Below, piece after piece: positions 1 to 12,500 of a stretch of DNA of 64,000 bases (its first letter is position 1; every line of letters starts with the position of its first letter). The position numbers and the translations under genes are program-made. The notes below the pieces were generated by a model that saw nothing but the letters and a program-made list of their open reading frames with translations, searched no databases and was not told the origin of the DNA. Source of the DNA: Dysidea avara (taxonomy: Eukaryota > Porifera > Demospongiae > Dictyoceratida > Dysideidae); assembly GCF_963678975.1 (NCBI RefSeq), contig NC_089280.1:18963863-19027862 (forward strand), given 5' to 3'.

Positions 1-1605
1 ATTGTCAGTATAGTCTAGTACATCGCAGTACAACACATTTCTTTGCATTAAACATCTGCCAAGTCTTAGTCCATTTAATAAGTAGCGATTCCGGAAGAAT
101 TTTAAAATTAATGGAAATAGTTTTTATTTAGCATAGCCTTGTGCAGTACTCCCTAAGGATCTCATAAACACTTAGTTTTTAAAAATCCATCATAGGATGG
201 TGGAGTTATAAGCAGTTTTGTCCTGGAAAATAGGCAAAATTTTCTCCGTATCTTTCCATCGAAAATAGTCCCAAAAATGGCACAATTGAATGAATGCTTA
301 TAACTGAGCTTTGCAATAACATTTTGAACTTCTGTTTTCTGTTATCAATACCTTAATACATGGACCACAGTGTAACCTTACTTGTAAGACCCTCTGAATA
401 AAGGTCACCTCCATAGAAAGCCACTAAATAGTTGTATGCATTTAGGATCTTGCGGAAGGCAAAGCAGCATACACATGGTGAAGTTCAACCACTCTGTAGC
501 AGTCACCTCCACTCAAAAATACAATGTGCATGCAAAGCAAGGAGGTGTACTGTTGATTTATAGCTGCTTATATGATTATTTTTTCTCTTAATGTACAGCT
601 CCTTGACAGCTACCAAAATGGTGCATCAAAGAGATGAGCTATTTGTGGTGCAAATTTGCTAACTTTTAGCATAGTAATATTGAAAACTACATGTACAAAA
701 ATGCTCACTTTGGTGTAACTAACATGTGCTAGGTCGTTTCTTGCAAAGAGAACATTACATTATGGTGGCTATATTGCAAAATAATCTTATAATTGGCATA
801 AAACTACACACAGACATATTTGTAGCAGAAAACTAACTGCACCATCGTATTCCTTGCCCCCAGAAACCCTAAAAATGATCCAATTGTTTGATCAATCACT
901 CGTACGGCAGCGAATTGATTGTGCCAACTCTCCAATGGAAGATTCACGGAGAAAATTTTATGCAAAATTTACGGAATTCCGGAATCGCTATAATAAGTAA
1001 GTTAAGGTCAGCTTGAAGAGTGTCTTGATCAAGTTTGTCTTTAATTCTGATTACACATAAAGGATACAGTCGTCAGCAAAGAGACGTATATTCGAGGAAA
1101 TACCACCACAGATGATATCATTAATATAGACTAAAAACATGAGGGGTCCTAGAACTGTCCCCTGAGGAACACCAGGCTGAACAGGAACAAATTTTGATTG
1201 CTGACCATCAACAACCACACGCTGAAGCCTCTGAGTTAACCATGTACTTAACCAATTCAGAGTATTAGAACGAATACCATAGTTATATAACTTCTTTAAC
1301 AATCTTTGATGTGGTACTGTGTCAAACGCCTTGCTAAAGTCCAATAAGATGATGTCAACCTGATATCTTTGATCCATAGCTGCTAAGATGTCTTCTACTA
1401 CTGTGATAAGTTGAGTTTCACAAGAATAACGTGACCGAAAACCAAATATTGGTGATCTTCTAATATGTGATGTAAATTTAGGTGTTCTATAATAGAGTGA
1501 TACAAAATATGCTCCATGATCTTGGAACAGACAGATGTTAGGGAGATTGGATGGTAGTTTACTGGATTACAACGGTTTCCCTTCTTAAAAAAACAGGGGA
1601 GACCA
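1..1605 (-). mobile_element. LINE relic (CR1/Jockey-like), inverted left arm
   Basis: Reverse-strand reading of 1051-1377 gives a non-LTR reverse-transcriptase palm: LLDFSKAFDTVPHQRLL, then GVPQGTVLGPLMFLVYIND and the catalytic LFADDCILY. Bases 1-82 continue the same element (reverse complement of about 2207-2290), so the copy runs off the left edge and is split by the TIR element at 83-990. The reading frame further upstream (about 1378-1605) corresponds to the YxPISL part of the RT fingers. This is the left arm of an inverted pair with 1602-3058. No endonuclease domain is visible, so the copy is 5'-truncated and dead. Clade placement is from RT motif style only. Confidence 0.85.
83..990. 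mobile_element. Non-autonomous TIR DNA transposon inside a LINE
   Basis: The ends are inverted: TAGCGATTCCGGA at the left and its complement TCCGGAATCGCTA at the right. The flanks repeat TAATAAG (76-82 and 991-997; it can be read as 9 bp, TAATAAGTA, if two terminal bases are given to the target). Removing the element restores the uninterrupted LINE sequence seen in the opposite arm near 2207-2220, which proves the insertion. There is no coding capacity. A 7-9 bp duplication fits hAT- or Mutator-type transposases, but the family is not determined. Confidence 0.8.
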
Positions 1606-3058
1606 TGTAATCCAGTAAACTATCGTCCAATCTCCCTAACATCTGTCTGTTCCAAGATCATGTAATCCAGTATAAACTACCATCCAATCTCCCTAACATC
1701 TGTCTGTTCCAAGATCATGGAGCATATTTTGTATCACTCTATTATAGAACACCTAAATTTACATCACATATTAGAAGATCACCAATATTTGGTTTTCGGT
1801 CAGGTTATTCTTGTGAAACTCAACTTATCACAGTAGTAGAAGACATCTTAGCAGCTATGGATCAAAGATATCAGGTTGACATCATCGTATTGGACTTTAG
1901 CAAGGTGTTTGACACAGTACCACATCAAAGATTGTTAAAGAAGTTGTATAACTATGGTATTCGTTCTAATACTCTGAATTGGTTAAGTAGTTCAAAGGCT
2001 TCAGCGTGTGGTTGTTGATGGTCAGCAATCAGAATTTATTCCTGTTCAGTCTGGTGTTCCTCAGGGCCCCTCATGTTTTTAGTTTATATTAATGATATAT
2101 GTGGTGGTATTTCCTCGAATATACATCTCTTTGCTGACGACTGTATCCTTTATCGTGTAATTAAAGACAAACTTGACCAAGACACTCTTCAAGCTGACCT
2201 TAACTTACTTATTAAATGGACTAAGACTTGGCAGATGGCCTTTAATGCAAAGAAATGTGTTGTGCCGCTGCGATGTACTAGACTACTAGCGACATTATCT
2301 TATGATTACTACATTAATGACTCTCTGTTACAATTAGTTACTAAACATCCTACTTAGGAGTTTTATTGGATAGTACTATGTCTTTCAGAAATCACTTAGA
2401 AAACATCACTACTAAAGCACCAAGAATGTTAAATTGTCTCCGCAGAAACTTGTATAGATGCAATCAAGAAGTCAAATGCATGGCATATACCCATCTTGTA
2501 AGACCTATGCTGGAGTATGCATCGTGTGTGTGGGACCCTTACTATGACAAAGATATAAATGCTTTAGAAATGGTACAAAGAAGAGCAGCACGATGGGTCA
2601 CATCAAATTATGACTGGCGAAGTGGAAACAGCATTTCTTCTACTTTAGAGGATCTTCAGTGGTAGTCACTTGCATAGAGAAGGAAAACATCAAGGCTTAA
2701 ATTATTTTTTAAGGCAGTTAATCATACATCAGGATTAAAAATCCTGGTTCATTTATAATCAAGAAACTTTAGTGCAATCAACTAGATCTTATCATCATTT
2801 ACACTTCTCAATACCATTTATAAACACTAATCCGTACAAATTTAGTTATTTCCCAAGAAAAATTGATGAATGGAATCATTTACCCCACCATTTACTTGAG
2901 TTGGAATCAGTCGATTTATTTGTAGTGAATGTAACTACATGTATGTAAATAGTTAGCTAACCATGTACGTGTGTATTTGATTTTTCTTGGGGCTGGTCCC
3001 CTTGGACACATCAGTAATTACTGGCTGTCCAGTATAATTAAAATAAATAAATAAATAT
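1602..3058 (+). mobile_element. LINE relic (CR1/Jockey-like), right arm with 3' tail
   Basis: Same LINE family as the left arm, forward orientation. A short fragment (about 1602-1662) is followed by a second start of the same sequence at about 1663. RT pieces are visible: the YHPISLTSVCSKIMEHILYH region, GVPQGP, FADDCILYRV (about 2110-2155), and the C-terminal LVRPMLEYASCVWDPYY and QRRAARWVTSNYDW (2500-2620). Several frame breaks and stops interrupt it. The 3' end is a short AAATAAATAAAT tail (about 3040-3058) typical of CR1/L2-like LINEs. Non-functional. Confidence 0.85.
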
Positions 3059-4136
3059 TAATTCACACTTTCAAAATGTGTGCCAGAGGCATATACAATG
3101 AATGTAGCATGGCTGTACTGCATGTACGTAGCTATAGCTAGGTCTATAGACTACTGAAATTTTAAAATTGATAAACACGGTGAAAACAACGAATAGATTT
3201 GCAGGAGTTGGGCATGATCACAAGTAGCTGGAGTAACCACCACAAAGTAACTCGTGCAGGCTGGGCAGAGTCCTTAAAAAAACTGTAAGAGTGGTAAAAT
3301 CAGTTGATATCTTGCCACATAACTATGCAAATTCCCTCTGACAGGTAGCAAAACAAAACAGATTAAAAGCAGATGGTCATGTGAAATTCTTCTCATTACC
3401 ATCATAGCTTATACTCCACATGCATGCAAGGATCCACTAGATGCTACACAAATTCCATGCATCCATCTGACCACATGGTGTAGTAAGTAGTTTTTCTACA
3501 GTTTGCAAGTGTCTTCACTAACTCAACTCATGAGCTGAATACGTTGCAATTGCAGATGATTGTTTGCAAAGGAGGTTATAATAAGAGATGGTACAATATT
3601 GGATTCAAAGATCCTATTGAGCTGATCGCCACTGTAGAAGCACCAATAGTTAGAGGAGACCAAGACAAGAGAGACAAAGAGCAATGCTGAACTTCTTCAA
3701 GCATATGGCTAGCTAGATACAGCATGAATGTGTTTATCTTTGCATAGTGACAGTTTTTGGCTCTTATTTGCTGCAACTGATGTAGAATTTCATGCAGCAC
3801 TTCAATAACTTTCCGTTCTAGATATGAATCCTTTCCATACAGTATGCCTTGCAATCAGGAGACGATGGAGAAGGCTATACTAACCATTTGCATTGATGTA
3901 GATAGAGCTTCTTGAACCACTGAACTTTATATTTAAACAACCCCCACAGTCTTCAATTTTTGACACTGTGACAGATGGCTTTAGCCTTGGTAGTTAAGGT
4001 ATATGGGTGTGTAGTAGCTTTCACAGGAAGAAAAGCTGCATTTCAGGTATTTGGAAATCCCCAATAAATGTACAGAAATTCCATGTTTCTGTACATTTCT
4101 GGTGTTCATGAAATTTGCACATTTCCTTGACAGTAT
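3059..4136. other. Intergenic, no gene seen
   Basis: AT-rich sequence between the LINE relic and the start of segmental copy A. Short open frames exist (for example on the minus strand at 3576-3854) but they have no recognisable domain, no splice partners and no paralogous support. A small self-complementary stretch around 4060-4100 repeats a gtacagaaatt/aatttctgtac motif. Confidence 0.5.
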
Positions 4137-5437
4137 ATATTATACAAAGCCTTCAAGGCCAGTTTTGCTGTTACAGTATTACACTGTTGTCAATGAGGTC
4201 CAGCACATGATACTTTTGCATGTGTTGCATTGCATTGTGGCTGCTAATATGCAACACTGCATCTTTTGGTGACAATACATAAACCATTGTGACATAATAG
4301 TGTTTGATTCCTGGATGAGATGTATGTGAACTATATATGTAGTACTAGTACGTGTTTTGAACTTGAAAGTCCAGAGGGTTTAAATTGAACTACATAATTT
4401 TATGAGGAAGATGACTCAACAGCGTTGCATCCATCACTGTAAGCGTGTATACAGCACACAAACGTTGGACTCAGTGGCTTCCTTTCAATGAGTACCCGAT
4501 ACTGTACAATCTATATGGCAGTCAGTGATCATATACACTTTGTATTGGCTGGGCTATATTCCCACATACAATATGCCAACAAGCTCCATGTAAATATTAC
4601 ACCATATACGATATACTGCAATGTGTAGAGTACATATGTAGCTACATTCCTACATGTGTTCAGTACTAACATTTTCATTTGATTGTAACTACCTACACAA
4701 TGCCTGTTTGTTGTAAAGAATAACTTCCCATATGTATAGCTAGTGTTGAATTGCAGTAGGATCAGATTCCATTGAACAGAGTTGACAACTTAATACAATT
4801 TGTCAATCTCTAAACATGTGCCTTGAGTGTGATAGTTACAAGCTTTATGACATACATGTAGCTAATATATAGGGCTATACCTAATTCAACTTCACAATTT
4901 AGCAAATTTTAAAATCACTGCACCTATTCAGGACATAGCTAGATGGCAAACACTAAACCTGTGCCTACAAGTGGCCTGAAACCTTACAGAGAATAGATCA
5001 GTCATGATCATGCAAGAACAATCACTCAGTGGGTCACAAATCTGTCAGAAATCTCAATAAATCTATCAAAAGCATCATTAAATTAATATAGGCTAAAAAC
5101 ACAGTTACCATCTGCAGTCAAATGTTGACTGTCAGATGGTTGTGCTATTTCACTTAATGTTATTGTGGCCAAAGAAATTGATGGCTTTATAAGGTTTGCA
5201 TGCATGAATTATATGTTTTGAATGAAATATTATACACACACAACTAAGGTGGATTTCTGAGAAACTGATAGCTACTCAGAATTTTTATGTTTCAGTGTGT
5301 CTTACTGAAACAAACATAAGAAAGTCTGCATGTGTGTTTACTCAAACTAGTAATCCATATTAATACGTAGCATGAGAATAACATCCTTATAATGTATTTT
5401 CCTAACTTTCATGACTATGAGATACGGTATGAACATA

Positions 5438-5674
5438 TGTGACTGGATCTGCGAAAAGGAGTCTCATAGCCTTTCCAAATTTCATGTTTGACGAGTCATA
5501 ACACATCATGTGTTTAAGCCATTGTCTTAACATTACACCCCAGAATAGTGCTATGTTAGGAGTGGTAGGTGACCAAATTTCAGGCTGGTACCATACACAC
5601 ATGTCACGTTATGGATTGCCAAGTACATGCAATTGGAAAAGGCTATAAGACCCCTTTTCACAGATCCGGTCACA
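5438..5674. mobile_element. TA-flanked MITE, TGTGACYGGATCTG family (copy A)
   Basis: Ends TGTGACTGGATCTGCGAAAA and the complement of TGTGACCGGATCTGTGAAAA, flanked by TA on both sides (5436-5437 and 5675-5676). About 237 bp, with no open frame of note. The same insertion is present in copy B at 24610-24847, so it predates the duplication. Two related but longer elements sit back to back at 48550-49838. TA duplication suggests a Tc1/mariner-type transposase. Confidence 0.75.
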
Positions 5675-8330
5675 TACAGGTATATCCTCATACTTCTTGT
5701 GCAGCTATAGCTAATACAGGCATGGATCAATAATGCAAACTATACGTACAATACAGAGTAGAGTTCCTCTATGTATGCAAGTCTGCCAATGATATGGAAT
5801 ATAAATGTTTTCTGTTGAGACATTTGATGTTGGCATGCATGCCCTAAGCCTTAACTGTGTGGTTCTGACAATAAAATTTCTGAGAGTAGGAGGTGTTGGA
5901 AAACTATAGCTGGCCTTCTCCCTACTTCTCTTATCCATGCAGAAATGATACAGTAAAAACCATTCAAGGCTTCATCACACCTCAATTTTAATTAGCATTA
6001 ATTAGGATTAATTTATAGTCCGAAATGGAAGCAATTTATCTTTAACATCATGCAAATGTCTAGTAAACAGAAAATTATTGTCAGAAATTTTTCAAGGCTG
6101 CAGCTGATGTCAGTATGTCAGTCATAAAATGTTTACATTGTCTCAAATGTGCAGCAATGTTTCAATCACATCAGCAGTGGCTTATAATTAAGCATACAAA
6201 TTAATGTACACTGAAGTCAACTGTGTGTCACGTTATTCCTAAAAGCAAAGCCTCTGTTAAAACCAGCACTGGGTATGTGTGCACCACTTAGGTACCAGCT
6301 AGAATCTGTGTGGTCAAAACTCCATGACACTTATGTATAATACATGTATATACCATCATCAGAAGTGCTATGGCTGGGACCTGCATGAGGTTAAAATCTG
6401 TGCAGGGAGTCAGAGTCTAACCCTGAAAAATATCCCACAACCGAGTTGTGATTAAACGTGTCCATGTCATTTCCATGCAATGTCTGTTCTGTCCTGTTCA
6501 CTCAGCAATTGTGTTGCGAATTAAATTTTGTGAATCCATTAAGAGTAAAACTAACCAGTTATTTACTTGTGTATGTTTTAAGGGTTATAAGAGGTAAAAA
6601 AGCAGAAGACAGACTTTTTTACAACTTACTTAATTTTGTGACATTAAGCACAAATGACTTCCCAATTATCAATACATTTGACTCCCTGACACATGCAGGA
6701 AATTAGTTTTGCCACAACAAAAGAATAGTCTACCACCATAGCAACTACTACCATATTTAGTATCACATATTTGACATATAGCTACATCTGATGCCATATT
6801 AACAATATTCTCAGAAACGTTGAGCTCTGAGAAATGATGTAATGATAGCAATATTCATCTGCATGTATATTGTTTTAGTTTCAATGTTGACAGAGTTGAG
6901 GAATTTGAAGACTCAACTCATGTACTCTTGAGTCTTGATGGATTCACAAAATTCAATCAACACAATGGTTGAGTGAACAAGACAGAAATTCATTAAAGTG
7001 ATGGTCCAATGAAGGAAGAGCAAGCAATTAACATAATGTATGGGTTTTGTTAAGGTTACTAGTTGGATACCTTTAATTATACTGTAGCTGCACACAACAC
7101 ATGTATGTAGCTACATGCATGTACAATCATATACATAAGTTGTAAAGCTAGGAAAGTGCTTCTTTTTTTTTACTTCAGTAATGCAGTTTGCTTCCTGCAT
7201 TTTAGATGTTGTTAACAAAACTGTATAAAATGGTTTATGGTCCATAATCCCAGTACTGAATGCTTAAACTGAGATTTTTGTTGTGTACATGCATGAATAG
7301 AGATATACATGGTAATGATCATGGTATTTCCATTTAAAAGTAAAAGACTTTCCTATTCTGTTGTTCTGGTGTTTTACAAACCAAAGCACTCGTGCATAGG
7401 TCCGGTTTTGTAGGTTAGCAGAAGCAGAGGAGCCCATAAGTGCCACAAGGCACCTTAGGAGCAATGAGATGTTTCATCTTGAATGGTGAACATCAAAGTC
7501 ATGAAAAAAACACTGCAAAGTACATTATTACATTCAGTAAATGTTTTGTGAGACCATCTCTAATATATGTATAAAATACCAGCCTACAGTATGTGGTCCT
7601 TATGTATAGTGAAATATGTACTGCTTTGCAAATGGAACAGTGTATATATATATAGTTATCATTTCTCAGAGTTAACTATATAAGAGAATGATAATGTAAT
7701 GCATGGCATATACATGATGCAGCGTGATGTCATAATTGTAATGTGTGTATATCTATGTAAATATTTGGTGACGTTATATAAACCAATGTGGCATGTAGTG
7801 GCATGTGGTTACAAAGTAATCTTTTTTCAGTGTTGTGGTAAAACTAATATCCTGTGTCAGGGAACACACAGAGGATATTAAAGGGTCAATTGCAAAGTTA
7901 ATGACACAAAACTAATGTCTGGCTGCATGTTGACAGTAAAAACAGGTGTGCTAAAACAATATGCTAAAATGTTTCCATGCAGTTGTAGCACGTGTGCATG
8001 CTACTCCATTACTTTGTTCATGCTATAATTTAGCCCATATAGTGTGCTAAATCAACAAATTTTGTGCACAATGGCCTAATTTGTATACTATAATACCTAT
8101 ATGAGCACATGTGTAGTGTGCTAAAACTGGCGACGTGTTATAGTACACTTGTTTTTAGTGTGTACAGGAACAAAGCTGTCCTTACATGTTTAACACAAAT
8201 TATCTATATACTATGTGACTATGTAAAACTGAAAAATATAAACGAAATGCACGCAAGAAGACAATTAACAGTTTGGTAGCAAATGCTTTACTAACCGTTG
8301 TATCTATATATCACACTAAGAAACTGTGAA

Positions 8331-8468
8331 CACTGTAAATTCAGAGTATGAAGTTCATACTAATGGTATGCTACCTATGGTCATGCACTTAGTATGATGT
8401 ACATACTTCAGTACCATACTAAGTGAGCATACCATTAGTACGAACTTCATACTTCTGAATTTACAGTG
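8331..8468. mobile_element. Palindromic MITE (copy A)
   Basis: A near-perfect hairpin about 138 bp long: CACTGTAAATTCAGA at the left returns as TCTGAATTTACAGTG at the right, and the inner arms (gtatgaagttcatactaatg and the matching cattagtacgaacttcatac) keep pairing to a short centre. The diverged partner in copy B is at 28888-29040. No coding potential. Confidence 0.7.
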
Positions 8469-9141
8469 TATATACAGTTGCAGTAACAAGCAGTTATATA
8501 CTGAAACTTGTCACAGGTATCAGTCTACAATACTAAAATAAGAAACAGATTTTAGAGTTTTCAGTGTGCAAGTTACATTTAACACAGTCCTGAATTTAGC
8601 TATACATTCCATGAGTTTGTCTGCTGTGCACGTGGTTCCTATAACATGATCAATATGACCAGAGCTATATAGCTATAAGGTATAATTATTACTAAAACTG
8701 ACTATGAAGGAACTCGACCCTACAGTCTCTTGCATGCAGTTTCTTGCATTATGTGTTTAAATTGGACATAAACTGCTTGTTTACTCATTTTTTTGGTTGA
8801 GTTAGTTAGCTATAGCTCTATGACACAACTATAGACTTTCAACTGGTGCACTATATGCATGATGCATGCATGTCTTGGAGAGTATAGCTACATGGATTAT
8901 AACCACTGAATAGGCTGCACGGTATGCTGATGGCACACTGATCATAAAAAGATCTATCAGTGTAGCTAAAACTATAGAATGTGGGAGGAGCTGGAACTGT
9001 AGTTTTGCTGTGTAGTAACGGCGGCTGGGGCGCCAAGTTGGCATCACGAGCCGCATGCCGCGGTAGACCGGCTGCATCTGCCTTTGCATGCATGTCATTC
9101 CAAGAAAAATTGAAAATGTGGTGTACGTATGTAATTGTTTA

Positions 9142-9387
9142 CACTGCTTGAAGGTTCTTAGTTTACTAATTTGTAAAGCTGCTTTACTGTAGTTGTGCCC
9201 AGTTATACTGATAGTAAAATGTCAGTAACTTTAAGTATATGGAACATAATTGTTTTACTAAGTTTTAAACTCTCAGTAAACATCAGTGAATGCAGGTTTA
9301 CTGAAAAGCTACTAAAATTCCAAACAATTAACTGTTCCATATACTGGGGATATACCACTCTAGTAAACTAAGAAACTTCAAGCAGTG
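9142..9387. mobile_element. Short TIR element with TTA target duplication, 190 bp upstream of AO-A
   Basis: Inverted ends CACTGCTTGAAGGTTCTTAG and the complement of CACTGCTTGAAGTTTCTTAG, flanked by TTA (9139-9141 and 9388-9390). Copy B has the empty site at about 29630. The 3-bp duplication and CACTG start fit PIF/Harbinger- or CACTA-like elements. It lies in the proximal upstream region of AO copy A only. Confidence 0.7.
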
Positions 9388-9574
9388 TTAGTAAATAAGT
9401 CACTTTACTTCCGTTAAGCTTTTGCTCAAGGCTACCGGTAGCGCATGGGCTCAGTGTAGCTAGCGTGTTGTGTCACATCCGACTTCCCGGCAATGAGATT
9501 CAATATAAAATACGGCATGCATGTAGCTGATCTTTTAAACATTTATAAGCTACGCTTACCGTTATCAGGCGGTC

Positions 9575-12500
9575 ATGAGTAGCAGAATTGAATTAAAGAA
9601 GAAAGTAATCGTTGTTGGTGCTGGAATAGCTGGTATAGCTGCTGCGAGGGAGCTTTACAAACATGATCTTTTCGATGTTGTCATTCTAGAGGCTTCAAAC
9701 AGAGCTGGTGGGCGAATGTTCACTGGAAACATAGACAATACTCCGGTAGAATTCGGAGCCACATTCATTCATGGCGCTGGAGAGCACAACGCTATCTACC
9801 AGCTAGCCAAATACTATGGCAAGGCAACTGGTATCGATGGAATCAGTCCAGCAATTCTAAAACACTGTACATCTGTTCTAGTCAAACCTCTACACTATTT
9901 GTTTTCATATGCTATCCACTACTACTCACTACCTTCTGAATGGCAAATTCACTGTATTACTCCTATCTTTAAATCTGGTGACAAAAACAGTGCCACCAAC
10001 TACAGACCTATATCTCTGCTTTGTGTTGCATCAAAAGTACTTGAACGATTAATATACAACAAAGTTATAGCCTCCATTTCCAATGTCATCTCTATGTGTC
10101 AATTCGGATTTATGAAAGGCTGTTCAACTTTACAACAACTTCTCATATTTTTAAACAGTATTCATGAACACTGTAAAATTCAAACAGATGTAATATACTT
10201 AGACTTTGCAAAAGCATTTGACAGAGTTCCCCACAATGAATTACTTTTAAAACTCTGGAAAATCGGTATCACTGGTAATCTTTGGTGGTGGTTTAGATCT
10301 TACCTCAACAACAGACAGCAATGCGTTCGCCTTAATGGTACATATTCCACTTTCTTACCAGTCCTATCAGGTGTGCCTCAAGGGAGTATTCTAGGACCAC
10401 TTTTATTTCTTATCTACATCAATGACTTATTTTTATCTGTCCGTTCCTCTAATGCTCTCTCCTTTGCAGACGACACAAAATGCTATAAACAAATTCTTGA
10501 ACATCTAGACTCCATACAACTTCAACAAGACCTTGATTCAATGGCAAACTGGTCTAGAGATTGGAACCAATTTTTTTAATACCAGCAAGTTTATACATCT
10601 ATCATTTAATACAAAATTCCCTACATCCTACTTCATAGACGACACTATAATCAAAACTAGTAGTACTCACCGTGACCTCGGTGTCATTTTATCAACTGAT
10701 TTATCTTGGAAAAATCATTATAACCATATATCAGCTAAAGCCTATAGAACCCTTGGACTACTGAGACGTACCTTCAGCCACTCAGTTGACATTCCAACCA
10801 AGAAAACTTTATATTTAGCATTAGTTCGATCACAATTACTTTACTGTTCTCCTTTATGGCACCCCTACCTTATTTGCGACATCTCTGCTTTAGAAAGAAT
10901 CCAACGCCGGGCAACCAAATTTATTCTTAATGACTATGTAACCGATTACAAAACACGTCTTATCAAACTTAACATACTACCACTGATGTACACCTATGAT
11001 CTTTATGACATACTCTTCTTCGTAAAATCAATCCAGCATCCATCTAATCATTTCAATATCAGTAACTATGTCCACTTTTGCCGCAATCCTACCAGATCCT
11101 CCACCAGTAACAAGCTTCAACACAATTTTACATCAACCAACAAACAAAGTAACTTCTACTTTAACAGATTACCAAGAACCTACAACAGTCTACCAGTACT
11201 TGACTTAAATCAACCTTTTCCCACCATTAAATCACAGTTACTCAAGATCTTCTGGCAGCATTTTATAAACAATTTTAACTCTGACAATCCCCACAGTATG
11301 CACTTTGTTTGCCCTTGTAGTACCTGCTCCAAGTCTCCTCGCCCACCAAACTTCAGCAGTAATTAATCTTTTTTTTTTTTTTTTCTTCTTCTTGCTCTCT
11401 CTTAAAATAAGTACTTAGCTATATAAGTAAGTTTATTATTAAATACACATGTAAGTTTTAAAATTATAGGATAGTTCAACTATATACCAAATGTAAATGT
11501 ATGTAATAACCTTAGCCAGCTAACTTAATTTGATTGTAATTTTATACATTCAATTGTAATTGTAAGTTGTACGTATACTTTTTCTGGCTGTGGACACCAG
11601 TTGCCCACAGACCATTAATGCAGGCCTTGCCTGCATTAAAAAGCAGTTAAAATAAAAAAAAAAAAATAAAAATGGCATGATATCCGATGATACGGACGAG
11701 AAAATCCTGAGATGTGGGAAAAATCAACTCTTTCTGCTGTTCTGACTAATGGGGAGACAATATCCAGTGAAACTGTAATGAAATATTGGAACATGTTCTC
11801 TAATTTAGCTGATGATATTGAAGGAACCAATAACTCTTCCACCTGGGCTAGTATGTACAATGACTTGTATAGCTACTTGGATGCTGAATTCACAAAATGT
11901 TTCTCTGGTAATGCTTTGAAGACTCCCCCTTATGTGAAGAGCATGTTTTATACATTTGTCAACTGGCTGACAATATCTGAAGGTGGAGATCATTGCAGAG
12001 GTATTGGCATCAATGGAAGCTACCGTAACTTGCCTGGAGATCGTGAGGCTAGATTCGAAAACATCTACTCTTATGGCTACTTGATACAAAAACTGGTGGA
12101 CACTCTACCTGATTGTATCCACTACAACTCAGAGGTGTTAAGCATTAATACAGAAAACAGTTCTGCATTGATCACATGTAAAAATGGATGTCAGTATGAA
12201 GCTGATCATGTAATTGTCACTGTTCCACTTGGTGTGCTAAAGAAACGTTGTCTGTATGAAAACCTATCACCAAACAAACAATTATTGTTCATACCTGCAT
12301 TACCTGCTGAGAAACAAATAGCCATTCGAAGTATTGGCTTTGCCCAAGTTGGAAAAATAGTACTGCAGTTTGACCAGGAGGTCACCAGTAAATACAAACT
12401 AATTCCACTAATGATCCTGTGGCGCCCAGATGACAAACATGATCCAGTAATAAACAAGAAATTTCCTTGGGCAACTGAACTGTTCCTGCTGGAAAGGATT

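Larger units (their letters stand above)
4137..9574. other. Upstream region of AO copy A, non-coding
   Basis: No gene recognised. The region is paralogous to 23412-30310 and, in part (4137-5290), to 35690-36890. Open frames shared between A and B on the minus strand (5711-5938 with 24906-25148; 7264-7464 with 27730-27886) differ by amino-acid-changing substitutions and indels and look non-coding. It contains three small inverted-repeat elements (5438-5674, 8331-8468, 9142-9387). The last 120 bp before the AO ATG are well conserved between A and B and presumably carry the promoter. Confidence 0.6.

Noticed and set aside
5711-5938. Minus-strand frame also present in copy B (24906-25148)
   Set aside because: The shared part reflects duplication. 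Frames diverge at both ends through indels and contain no known domain.
7264-7464. Minus-strand frame with CLVALMGSSASANLQNRTYA, also at 27730-27886
   Set aside because: The conserved stretch is short, differences between copies change amino acids, and a third copy in B (about 26750-26850) is out of frame. Looks non-coding.
8829-9098. Overlapping minus-strand frames upstream of AO-A
   Set aside because: The partner in copy B (29271-29564) is frame-disrupted relative to it. GC content rises here, which explains the longer open frames.
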